From CAYJLC01 sp964370735 (lineage in GTDB: Bacteria; Bacillota; Clostridia; Oscillospirales; Butyricicoccaceae), in the NCBI GenBank assembly GCA_964370735.1, contig CAYJLC010000007.1, positions 4,989 through 68,988 of the forward strand: a DNA stretch of 64,000 nt, in the 5' to 3' direction. Of this stretch, positions 7,875 through 16,337 are shown piece after piece. Positions within the stretch are counted from its first letter, which is position 1. Every line of letters starts with the position of its first letter. The position numbers were made by a program, and so were the translations under genes. The notes beneath the pieces were generated by a model. It worked only from the letters and a program-made list of their open reading frames with translations. It made no database searches and was not told the DNA's origin.

Positions 7875-9042
7875 TTTATGCCCAGACATCGGCTTTTCAA
7901 GTTTGAATAAATATTCCGAGGAGCTTTGTGGCGACCAAGTTTGTGTAATTGAAGGCGTAGATGATTCTATGACTATCGTTCTTGCCGACGGTCTAGGCAG
8001 TGGTGTTAAGGCTAACATTCTGTCAACTCTAACATCAAAAATTCTATCGACTATGATTTCGGCAGGACTAAGTATCACAGAATGCGTTGAAACAATCGCT
8101 GAAACTCTTCCTGTTTGTGCAGTTCGTGGTGTTGCATACTCTACTTTTTCAATTTTGCGTATATTAAACGGCAATAAAGAGGCTGAAATCATTCAATACG
8201 ACAACCCTCAGGTTATTTTAATTCGAGATGGAGTTCATTTTGAATTTCCATACACCGAAACAATAATCAGTGGTAAAAAAATTCTCACATCAAAAATTAA
8301 CCTTTGTGAAAATGATACTTTTTTTCTAATGAGTGATGGTTGTATTCACGCCGGTGTCGGTAGTATTTTAAATTTTGGTTGGGACAGGTCTGAAATTATT
8401 AAATATATGGAACCTCTCTGTCATGTTGGTTTTACTGCAAAAACACTAAACACGATACTTCTAAACGAATGTTATTCACTTTATGGTGCAAAACCTGGCG
8501 ATGATACGACCGTTTGCACTGTAAAAATGCGAAAACGCGAACCGATGAACTTGATTATCGGACCACCATCTAACAGAAATGATGCAGACAAAATGATGTC
8601 ACTTTTCTTTTCAAAAGAGGGAAAACGCATTGTTTGTGGTGGCACAACTTCGTCTATTGTTGCAAATTATCTAGGCAAGGATTTAATTCCGTCGCTTGAT
8701 TTTTTCGACAATGATGTTCCTCCGACTGCAAAAATTGAAGGGGTTGACCTTGTAACCGAAGGTGTTATCACGATAAACAAAGTCTTGACTTATGCTAATG
8801 ATTATTTAGGAGAAAACAACCTTTATGCCGATTGGAGCACAAAAAAAGACGGTGCGTCCTCTATCGCAAGATTACTTTTCGAGGAAGCGACAGATATAAA
8901 TTTTTATGTAGGTAGGGCTATAAATCCTGCGCATCAAAACCCAGATTTGCCTATTAATTTCAATATTAAAATGCAACTTGTTGAGCAACTTGCTGAAAAT
9001 CTTAAAAAAATTGGTAAAAAAATAAAAGTTAGCTATTTTTAA
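7867..9042 (+). CDS. SpoIIE-type PP2C protein phosphatase of the hydrogenase operon
   Basis: 391 residues. The first 220 residues are a SpoIIE-like PP2C serine/threonine phosphatase with metal-binding aspartates in ADGLGSG (D41), MSDG (D157) and GDDTTV (D212, D213). Residues about 225-391 form a second conserved-looking domain (GPPSNRND..., IVCGGTTSSIVANYLG..., VTEGVIT...) that I cannot name. There is no membrane segment or obvious partner-switch domain. It overlaps the HydS-like gene and sits before a catalytic hydrogenase, so the simplest model is that it is the output of the hydrogen or redox sensor. Its target is unknown. Confidence 0.85.
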   Translation: MINLCPDIGFSSLNKYSEELCGDQVCVIEGVDDSMTIVLADGLGSGVKANILSTLTSKILSTMISAGLSITECVETIAETLPVCAVRGVAYSTFSILRILNGNKEAEIIQYDNPQVILIRDGVHFEFPYTETIISGKKILTSKINLCENDTFFLMSDGCIHAGVGSILNFGWDRSEIIKYMEPLCHVGFTAKTLNTILLNECYSLYGAKPGDDTTVCTVKMRKREPMNLIIGPPSNRNDADKMMSLFFSKEGKRIVCGGTTSSIVANYLGKDLIPSLDFFDNDVPPTAKIEGVDLVTEGVITINKVLTYANDYLGENNLYADWSTKKDGASSIARLLFEEATDINFYVGRAINPAHQNPDLPINFNIKMQLVEQLAENLKKIGKKIKVSYF

Positions 9043-9053
9043 AGGGGAAGTTT

Positions 9054-10478
9054 ATGAAAAAATTTGACACTAAAGTACAATATATTAAATATAAAGTTTT
9101 GCGTGAAGTAGCAAAAAATGCTTGGGATGATACTCTTTTAGACAATATTTCTGATATACCAAAAAAACTTATCACAGGTAAAGAATCGACTATGCGCTGT
9201 TGTGTTTATAAAGAACGTGCGATATTATCAGAACGAGTAAAAATCGCTATGGGTGGTGATAAAACTAACCCAAATGTTATCGAAGTTATTTATATCGCGT
9301 GCGACGAATGTCCTGTTTCTGGACACGTCGTGACATCTTCATGTCGAGGATGTCTTTCGCACAGATGCTTTGATTCATGTAAATTAGGCGCGATTTCGTT
9401 TGATGAAAACCACGTTGCACATATCGACAACGATAAATGTGTAAACTGTGGCGCATGCGCTAAAGTCTGTCCATATTATGCAATCATCAGCAGCAAACGA
9501 CCATGTGAGGTTGCATGTAAAGTTAAGGCAATCAAAAAAGCAACTGACAATAGTGCCGAAATTATAAATGAAAAATGTATTGCCTGTGGGGCTTGTGTTT
9601 ACCAATGTCCTTTCGGTTCAATCTCTGATAAATCTTTTATTTTGGACACAATAGACATCATTAAAAATAGTGATAATAACAAAAACTATAAAGTTTATGC
9701 CGTTGTTGCACCATCAATTTCCAGCCAATTTCAACACGCAAAACTAGGTCAAGTTGTTAGCGGAATCAAAGAACTTGGCTTTTACACGATAGTCGAGGCG
9801 GCTTTAGGCGCTGATGCTGTCGCTTTAGAAGAGTCGAAAGAACTTGCCGAAAAAGGCTTTTTAACGAGTTCATGTTGTCCTGCATTTGTTATGTTTATCA
9901 ATCAAAATTTCCCTGATTTTGTAAAAGATATCTCGCATAATTTATCACCAATGGCAAGAATTGCGAAGTTTATCAAAGAAACTGACCCTACTTCAAAAAT
10001 CGTGTTCATAGGCCCATGTACGGCAAAAAAAATGGAATTCCAACTTGAAAGTGTTCGTCCATATATCGATAGTGTTATCACTTTTGAAGAACTTCAAGCG
10101 TTATTTGACAGTAAAAATCTAAATTTAGAAGATTTACCACTCGATGTTCTCGATAATGCATCATATTTTGGTAGAATTTTTGCTAGAAGTGGCGGACTTT
10201 CTGACGCTGTAATGCAGGCTATGAAAGAACAAAACATTGAGTTTGATCTTAAAGCCGAAAAATGCGATGGAATTGAAGCATGTAAAATAGCGTTACTTAA
10301 ATCAGCAAAAAAAGTCAGCGACTCAAATTTCATCGAGGGTATGGCTTGTGTTGGAGGTTGTATCGGTGGTGCAGGTTGTTTAACTCATGGACCAAAAGAT
10401 AAAGCCGAAGTTGATAAATATGGAAAAGAAGCCTTTGAAAAAACGCTTTTAGACGCTGTAAAAATAATGAACTTCTAG
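9054..10478 (+). CDS. [FeFe]-hydrogenase, monomeric group B type
   Basis: 474 residues. The N-terminal half is rich in iron-sulfur motifs: a cysteine cluster at 83-109, a [4Fe-4S] motif at C129/132/135/139, further cysteines at 151 and 155, and a [4Fe-4S] motif at C175/178/181/185. The H-cluster domain has TSSCCP (C274 proton relay, C275 ligand), PCTAKK (C322) and MACVGGC (C432, C436), so all catalytic residues are present. It should interconvert protons and hydrogen with ferredoxin as partner, in the cytoplasm. The electron-transfer subunits of bifurcating enzymes are absent nearby. It is the last gene of the Rex-preceded operon and ends at a bidirectional terminator. Confidence 0.9.
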   Translation: MKKFDTKVQYIKYKVLREVAKNAWDDTLLDNISDIPKKLITGKESTMRCCVYKERAILSERVKIAMGGDKTNPNVIEVIYIACDECPVSGHVVTSSCRGCLSHRCFDSCKLGAISFDENHVAHIDNDKCVNCGACAKVCPYYAIISSKRPCEVACKVKAIKKATDNSAEIINEKCIACGACVYQCPFGSISDKSFILDTIDIIKNSDNNKNYKVYAVVAPSISSQFQHAKLGQVVSGIKELGFYTIVEAALGADAVALEESKELAEKGFLTSSCCPAFVMFINQNFPDFVKDISHNLSPMARIAKFIKETDPTSKIVFIGPCTAKKMEFQLESVRPYIDSVITFEELQALFDSKNLNLEDLPLDVLDNASYFGRIFARSGGLSDAVMQAMKEQNIEFDLKAEKCDGIEACKIALLKSAKKVSDSNFIEGMACVGGCIGGAGCLTHGPKDKAEVDKYGKEAFEKTLLDAVKIMNF

Positions 10479-10512
10479 TAATTTTAGTATTCTTATTTCA
10501 TAAAATAAATAT

Positions 10513-10547
10513 AAAAAAAGTGGCTGTCGTAATGTGACAGTCACTTT
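10513..10547. terminator. Bidirectional terminator between hydrogenase and EAL genes
   Basis: A-run, AGTGgCTGTC/GACAGtCACT stem, T-run. It serves both converging genes. Confidence 0.88.
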
Positions 10548-10553
10548 TTTATG

Positions 10554-13544
10554 TTATTTTACTTCCTTAAGTTTGCCTACTATTCTAAAAGTTTCTTCGT
10601 TTTCATCATAAATCGGCTTGCAATTATACGAGTAAAGTACATTTTCACCGCAAGGATGCTTGATATAGCACTCTCCATTACGTTCTCTTAAATCATTTTC
10701 ATTTCCTAAAAATTCTATGCATTCAGGGAACATAAGATTTGCAGTTTCACTCGTTAGAAAATCGTCTATAATTTCAGGTATTCCAAACTTTTCGGCTAGT
10801 TTTTTTGATATATGAATACTCTTAGTCTTCATATTATAGTCGAAAAACTCATTATTTGTAATAGACGATATTAAATTGTTAAATGCTTTTTCCTGCTGTA
10901 ACTCTGAAGATGCTGTAACATACGTCGTAATATCAGTGAACGTGAAATAAAGTCGATTTTCACCCTTTTCATTATGTGAAACCTTACCATTAAGTTTTGC
11001 GATTTTATATCCATTATTCTTGCTATGCACGCGTCCTACAAACTCTAATTGCCCTGTCGGATCTTCTTTCATTCGCTTCGTGAAATATTTCAATGCATTT
11101 ATCCCATCTTCTGGATGCAGTAATTTAATCCCATGATTTTTGAATATCTCGGCTGTTTCTTGTCTTGTATATTCGATAATGTCAAAATACCCTTCATTCG
11201 CTTCTATAATTGTAAAATATTCATCTATTTTCGAAACAAGTATTCCACAAGGAACAAATGAACTTGCGTATCTTGCGTCATTTATGCTCTGAATAATTTC
11301 AATACTAGCATCAGCAGACGTCATTTCGTTCATCGCATTTTTATACTTCTCAAAAAACATTTCGTTTGGCATTGGTTTATCGAAAAAGTATCCTTGAACT
11401 GCGTCACAATTCATAGATAATAGCATTTCAACTTGTCCAGAAGTTTCAATTCCTTCGGCTATAACATACATACCTAAGCTGTGTGCTAATTTTATGATAC
11501 CGTTTATAAGCATATCATCGCGTCGTTGGAATTTGCTTTCGCTAAAAAAGCTTCTGTCGAGTTTAAGCGTATCAACACTTAGATTTTTAAGCATAGCGAG
11601 CGAAGAATACCCTGCTCCAAAATCGTCAATAGACGTCTTAAATCCATGTTTATTAAGACTTGTGTATAGATTTTCTAGCTCTTCTTCTTTTTCCTCAGAG
11701 GCTGATTCTGTAAGCTCAATTTCGATAAGTTCATGAGGTATTTCGTGTCTATCTACGATTTCTAAAATCTCTGACACAATATTTGGATTATTCAAATTCA
11801 CTCTCGATAAATTAACAGAAATCACCATATAATTTATGCCATTTTCCAGCCATTTTTTAAGCATTATACAAGTTTTTTCAAGCACATATTTATCAAGTTC
11901 AGTAATAAACCCATCTTTTTCAAAAAGTGGAATGAAATCGTTTGGGAAAATCATATTTCCATCTGTTTCAATCCAACGAACCAACGCTTCTGCACCAATA
12001 AGTTTATTATCGGCTATGCTAAATTTAGGCTGTAAAAAAATAGTAAATTCGTCATTTTCGATTGCAGCTTTTCTTTTGTTTGAAATATCGGCACCACGAC
12101 GAACCTCGTTTCTAAAAGTATCGTCATAGTCCCATGTTTTTTTGTGTGGATTTTTCTTTGCCATACTGTGTGCAAGCGAAGTTTTATTGACAATATCGAT
12201 GACATCAAATTCGCCTTTTTGAATAAAATATCGTCCATATCTAAATCTAAATTCGTGGTCTGCTAGTTCTGGGACAAGATTTTTAAATGATTTTTCATAC
12301 TGCTCTCGTTCAAAATCACTACCATCAAGATAGCCATTTCCAGCGAACATTAAAAATTCATCTACACCAACTCTAGCAAAAATAAACGTTTCTTCCTCCA
12401 CAGAAACCGATGCTTCGGCAACTTTTTTCAGCACTAAATTTCCACTTTCAAATCCATATACTTCGTTTATTACATGGAATTTTGCTATGTCCATTTTCTG
12501 CATAGTAAACTTCATATCTTGATTTTTTATTAAAGCTTCTTCGACCAATAGTTGAAATTTCACAAGATTAGGTAGCCCTGTTAGTACATCAAAATGGGCT
12601 GCGTGTTTAAGAGTTTTCACAGAACGGAAATGGTGAACTAAAATATAGCAAACAAGCATTATCAAAAACCAGTAAATTATTATGCAAGCTAGTGTTAGTT
12701 GGTCTACGGCATCAGTAATATCACCACTGATAACACTCGATTCAACATCCATAACTAGCGCCCAATTTGTATTGCTAATAGGCATATACACCATTGTTTT
12801 ATCTACGCCATAATAGTCATAAATAAAGCCTCCACTTTGCTGATTTATGACATCTTCTTGTGCTTTTTCTACATTTTCACTGCCCATTTCAACAAGGTCA
12901 CCCTCTGGAATTTCGCTTTTTCCTTCGTGAGTTTCACAGTTCGAATAAACTAAATTAAACTCTTGGTCTATAAGGTAACTCTGGCCTTTGTTGTCAGTTT
13001 CATTTCTATACTCAACAAAAAAGTTTTCAATAGACACTTCGCAAAGCAATATTGCAATAGTTTCACCGTTTTTTAAAACAGGAGTCGAAACATCAAGAAC
13101 GATTTCATTTGTTTTCTCTGAAAGATGTGGATTTGTTACATAAATATCGTTTTCCAAAGCATTTATAAACGATTCATTGTCTGAATAATCAATTATTTGT
13201 CCATGTTTTGAAATAGCAGTTCCATCAGGTGTTATGTAATAAAAGGCGTCATATCTATCTACTTGGGTCTGATACACCATAAACCTTGACATATCATCTA
13301 GTGTTACATTAAATTCCACTACATATTCTGAAACTCTATTTAGAGTATCTTCAGCCTCGCTTATCGCACTTTCGACAATATATTCTTGTCGTTTTCCAAT
13401 TTCTATTAATTCACTTAAGGCAGTCTTATTAACAGCCTCAGTTGCAGTATGTTGAAACCAGGCTGTCATAATTGCGATAATTATTGTGACAATTATTGTG
13501 TTTATCACTGAAGAAATCTTTGATTTTGATTTATATTTATTCAT
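10554..13544 (-). CDS. Membrane-bound GGDEF/EAL c-di-GMP protein with extracellular sensor and PAS domain
   Basis: 996 residues from the preferred ATG at 13544, which has GAGGG just upstream. An ATG at 13616 would lie only about six bases after the predicted transcription start and lacks a ribosome site. Numbering from 13616: membrane helix about 35-54, extracellular dCACHE-like sensor 60-300, helix 307-328, GGDEF 340-495, EAL 515-755, PAS-type region 780-1020. The GGDEF loop reads GVDEF (417-421), so cyclase activity is doubtful. The EAL domain keeps EALVRW (543-548), N602, E634, DDFGAGYSSL (664-673), K685 and E721, so phosphodiesterase activity is likely. It probably lowers c-di-GMP in response to an external ligand. 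Confidence 0.9.
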   Translation of the reverse strand: MNKYKSKSKISSVINTIIVTIIIAIMTAWFQHTATEAVNKTALSELIEIGKRQEYIVESAISEAEDTLNRVSEYVVEFNVTLDDMSRFMVYQTQVDRYDAFYYITPDGTAISKHGQIIDYSDNESFINALENDIYVTNPHLSEKTNEIVLDVSTPVLKNGETIAILLCEVSIENFFVEYRNETDNKGQSYLIDQEFNLVYSNCETHEGKSEIPEGDLVEMGSENVEKAQEDVINQQSGGFIYDYYGVDKTMVYMPISNTNWALVMDVESSVISGDITDAVDQLTLACIIIYWFLIMLVCYILVHHFRSVKTLKHAAHFDVLTGLPNLVKFQLLVEEALIKNQDMKFTMQKMDIAKFHVINEVYGFESGNLVLKKVAEASVSVEEETFIFARVGVDEFLMFAGNGYLDGSDFEREQYEKSFKNLVPELADHEFRFRYGRYFIQKGEFDVIDIVNKTSLAHSMAKKNPHKKTWDYDDTFRNEVRRGADISNKRKAAIENDEFTIFLQPKFSIADNKLIGAEALVRWIETDGNMIFPNDFIPLFEKDGFITELDKYVLEKTCIMLKKWLENGINYMVISVNLSRVNLNNPNIVSEILEIVDRHEIPHELIEIELTESASEEKEEELENLYTSLNKHGFKTSIDDFGAGYSSLAMLKNLSVDTLKLDRSFFSESKFQRRDDMLINGIIKLAHSLGMYVIAEGIETSGQVEMLLSMNCDAVQGYFFDKPMPNEMFFEKYKNAMNEMTSADASIEIIQSINDARYASSFVPCGILVSKIDEYFTIIEANEGYFDIIEYTRQETAEIFKNHGIKLLHPEDGINALKYFTKRMKEDPTGQLEFVGRVHSKNNGYKIAKLNGKVSHNEKGENRLYFTFTDITTYVTASSELQQEKAFNNLISSITNNEFFDYNMKTKSIHISKKLAEKFGIPEIIDDFLTSETANLMFPECIEFLGNENDLRERNGECYIKHPCGENVLYSYNCKPIYDENEETFRIVGKLKEVK

Positions 13545-13627
13545 AGTTCCCTCATTCGTTTTTATATCGAAGTCAAACTCCAAATTCGTTAAATTTTCAT
13601 CAATCTTTTTGTGCATTCTATATATTA

Positions 13628-13656
13628 ACTATATCAAATTTTACCATAAAAGTCAA
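13628..13656 (-). promoter_or_regulatory. Promoter of the GGDEF/EAL gene
   Basis: Minus strand TTGACT (13656-13651), 17-base spacer, TATAGT (13633-13628). Its position decides the downstream start codon choice at 13544. Confidence 0.75.
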
Positions 13657-13735
13657 TCTTTTGCCTTAAAAAGAATTCTATAAATCTCTAAAAATCTATA
13701 CTTTTGAACAGTGAGTGAACAAGTGATTAAATTTA

Positions 13736-14299
13736 TTATCTGTCCTCTGGTTTTACATATTTAAAGCAATCTGTCGAGTGGTCATTCATAATTCCGACAG
13801 CTTCAAGATAAGAGAAACAAGTGACTGTCCCCATAAATTTAAACCCACGCTTTTTAAGGTCTTTTGACACCCTGTCTGACAATTCATTTCGCGTTGTAAC
13901 ACCGTCAAACGGATTATAAACTACTTTATTATCTGTAAAACTCCACAAATAATTTGAAAAACTGCCGAATTCTTCGACCGTTTTGATATAAGATTTAGCG
14001 TTTTGAATTGTGGCTAGTATTTTCGCTTTATTTCGCACTATATCAGCATTTCCCATAAGTTCAGACACTTTTTCATCGCCATAATTTGCAATTTTTTCTG
14101 CATCGAAATTATCAAAAGCCTTTCTAAAAGCATCACGTTTTTTCAAAATCAAAAGCCACGACAACCCACAGTGAAAGCTTTCTAAAATAAACATCTCGAA
14201 TAAATGAGCATCGTCATGCGACGCAATCCCCCATTCATTGTCGTGATAATCGATATAAATTTCTGAATTTTCTAAATTCGGCCAGCCACATCTATGCAT
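13736..14299 (-). CDS. tag: DNA-3-methyladenine glycosylase I
   Basis: 187 residues, the usual TAG length. It opens with the CGW motif (zinc ligand C4) followed by YHDNEWG, then LESFHCGLSW-LILKKRDAFRKAF, which aligns with the adenine-binding glutamate and helix-hairpin-helix region. The C-terminal NDHSTDCF supplies the remaining His and Cys zinc ligands. It removes 3-methyladenine from alkylated DNA in base excision repair. It has its own promoter and a GAGGT ribosome site and faces away from recQ. Confidence 0.95.
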   Translation of the reverse strand: MHRCGWPNLENSEIYIDYHDNEWGIASHDDAHLFEMFILESFHCGLSWLLILKKRDAFRKAFDNFDAEKIANYGDEKVSELMGNADIVRNKAKILATIQNAKSYIKTVEEFGSFSNYLWSFTDNKVVYNPFDGVTTRNELSDRVSKDLKKRGFKFMGTVTCFSYLEAVGIMNDHSTDCFKYVKPEDR

Positions 14300-14326
14300 T
14301 TCATTACCTCTTTCATTTTTTCTTTT

Positions 14327-14355
14327 ATTATATCAATTCAAAGACAGGTTTTCAA
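14327..14355 (-). promoter_or_regulatory. Promoter of tag
   Basis: Minus strand TTGAAA (14355-14350), 17-base spacer, consensus TATAAT (14332-14327). Confidence 0.75.
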
Positions 14356-14380
14356 GCTTTAGCGATGAATTTATATAGAT

Positions 14381-14409
14381 TTGACTAAAATCGAAAAACG
14401 TTATATAAT
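14381..14409 (+). promoter_or_regulatory. Promoter of recQ
   Basis: TTGACT (14381-14386), 17-base spacer, TATAAT (14404-14409), divergent from the tag promoter 26 bases away. Confidence 0.78.
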
Positions 14410-14436
14410 AAAATAATCACAAAAAGGAGAATTAAT

Positions 14437-16254
14437 TTGGAACATACTTCAATACTAAAAAAATATTTCGGCTTTGATGCATTTAGGACAGGGCAAGAAC
14501 AGCTTGTGCGCGAGGTGCTTTCTTCCAATGATGTGCTAGGAATAATGCCTACCGGTGGTGGAAAATCGCTTTGTTTTCAGCTCCCAGCCATAATGCTAGA
14601 CGGAATTACACTTGTTATTTCACCTCTTATTTCGCTCATGAAAGATCAGGTTTATTCGTTAAACCAAATCGGTATTAGAAGTGCATACTTAAATTCTTCA
14701 TTAAATCAAACCCAAATACAAAAAGCATATCAAAATATACTAAAAGGTGAATATAAAATCATTTATGTCGCACCCGAAAGACTAAATACACCGAGTTTTT
14801 TAAATATAGTATCAAAAATTAATATTTCTATGATTACAATTGATGAAGCTCATTGTGTTTCTCAATGGGGACAAGATTTTCGACCGAGCTATACAAGAAT
14901 TTCGGAATTTATCGAAACTTTTGACAAAAGACCAGTCATTTCTGCTTATACTGCGACTGCAACTGCAAAAGTTCAAAGTGATATTATAAAACTTTTAGGG
15001 CTTAATTCCCCTTTCGTTTCGGTGAATGGTTTTGATAGAAAAAATCTCTATTTCGAGGTTATTAATACTAAAAATAAAAACCTTTATATAGAAGAAATAT
15101 TAAAAGAAAACAAAGGTAAAAGTGGCATTATTTATTGCCAAACGAGAAAGAAAGTCGAGGAACTTTCAGAAAATCTAAACAAATTAGGCTATAATACGAC
15201 ACGCTATCACGCAGGTCTTACAGACAGCGAAAAAAACAAAAACCAAGACGATTTCATCTTCGATAGGGTGAACATAATTATAGCGACTAACGCTTTTGGA
15301 ATGGGTATTGATAAATCGAATGTGTCATTTGTAATTCACCACGCTATGCCCAAAGATTTAGAAAGCTATTACCAAGAGGCTGGGCGTGCAGGTCGAGATG
15401 GCACTAGTGCAAAATGCTATTTGCTATATGCGCCAAACGATGTTGCAACTGCAAAGTGGCTTATCACAAATTCAACTGATTATTCTGAGTTTGATGAGGA
15501 AACATCAAGAAAATTACTCCAAAATTCACTCGAAAGATTAAAACAGATGACTTTTTTCTCCACAACAGACGAATGTTTGCGCGAATTTATGCTAAGATAT
15601 TTCGGAGAACGTTCGGAAAATTTTTGTGGAAATTGCAGTAATTGTGGAACAAAATTTGTAGAAACAGACTATACTTTAGAGGCTCAAAAAATTCTTTCTT
15701 GTATAAAACGTGTCAATGAAAAGTTCGGAATTTCTACTATTATTGAAATTTTAACTGGTTCTAGCAATGCAAAAATTAAACAATTTGGCTTAGACCAAAT
15801 TCCAACTTATGGCATTTCAAAAGTAGATAACGTGACTTTAAGGAAAATTGTCGACCACTTAATTTTAAATGATTATATCTTTAGAACCGAAGAACGCTAC
15901 CCTATTTTAAAGCTAGGCGAAAATGCAAACGAAATCCTATATAACGATAAAAAAATCATTTTAAAAACACCTATCGAAAAGAAAAAAATTCTGCTTAAAT
16001 CTAGCAAAAATATAGAACTTTCTTCCGATAAAATCGAATTATTCGACGAACTTAAAGCCCTTCGTCAAAAAATCGCAAAGCGTCGAAGTGTTCCGTCGTA
16101 TGTTATTTTTTCTGATAAAACACTCATCGATATGTGCCAAAAAATGCCTACAAACGACGATGAATTTTTGCTTGTTTTAGGGGTTGGTGAACTAAAACTT
16201 AAAAACTTTGGGAAAGAGTTTCTTGATTTAATCAAAACTTTTATCTCGAAATAA
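14437..16254 (+). CDS. recQ: ATP-dependent DNA helicase RecQ
   Basis: 605 residues starting at TTG, with AGGAG seven bases upstream and no closer ATG. Order of domains: helicase core with Walker A PTGGGKS (K43) and DEAH box (136-139, IDEAHCVSQWGQDFRP), second RecA lobe with GMGIDKSNV and the QEAGRAGRDG motif, a zinc-binding region with cysteines around 375-395 (FCGNCSNC), winged helix, and a C-terminal HRDC domain. It is a 3'-5' helicase of recombination and fork repair. Divergent from tag; ends at a terminator facing glgP. Confidence 0.95.
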   Translation: MEHTSILKKYFGFDAFRTGQEQLVREVLSSNDVLGIMPTGGGKSLCFQLPAIMLDGITLVISPLISLMKDQVYSLNQIGIRSAYLNSSLNQTQIQKAYQNILKGEYKIIYVAPERLNTPSFLNIVSKINISMITIDEAHCVSQWGQDFRPSYTRISEFIETFDKRPVISAYTATATAKVQSDIIKLLGLNSPFVSVNGFDRKNLYFEVINTKNKNLYIEEILKENKGKSGIIYCQTRKKVEELSENLNKLGYNTTRYHAGLTDSEKNKNQDDFIFDRVNIIIATNAFGMGIDKSNVSFVIHHAMPKDLESYYQEAGRAGRDGTSAKCYLLYAPNDVATAKWLITNSTDYSEFDEETSRKLLQNSLERLKQMTFFSTTDECLREFMLRYFGERSENFCGNCSNCGTKFVETDYTLEAQKILSCIKRVNEKFGISTIIEILTGSSNAKIKQFGLDQIPTYGISKVDNVTLRKIVDHLILNDYIFRTEERYPILKLGENANEILYNDKKIILKTPIEKKKILLKSSKNIELSSDKIELFDELKALRQKIAKRRSVPSYVIFSDKTLIDMCQKMPTNDDEFLLVLGVGELKLKNFGKEFLDLIKTFISK

Positions 16255-16264
16255 CTTAATATTT

Positions 16265-16297
16265 TACCCTAAAGTAATACTTTGGGGTATTTTTTTG
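16265..16297 (+). terminator. Terminator after recQ
   Basis: TACCC-AAAGT/ACTTT-GGGTA stem followed by seven T. Confidence 0.85.
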
Positions 16298-16329
16298 CAA
16301 AAAATTAGAGAACGCACAAAACGTTCTCT
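16297..16329 (-). terminator. Terminator after glgP
   Basis: Minus strand AGAGAACG/CGTTCTCT stem (16329-16307), then AATTTTTT. It is separate from, and directly next to, the recQ terminator. Confidence 0.85.
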
Positions 16330-16337
16330 AAAAAATA

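Noticed and set aside
13545..13616. Upstream ATG for the GGDEF/EAL protein
   Set aside because: It lies about six bases after the predicted transcription start and has no ribosome site, while GAGGG precedes the ATG at 13544.
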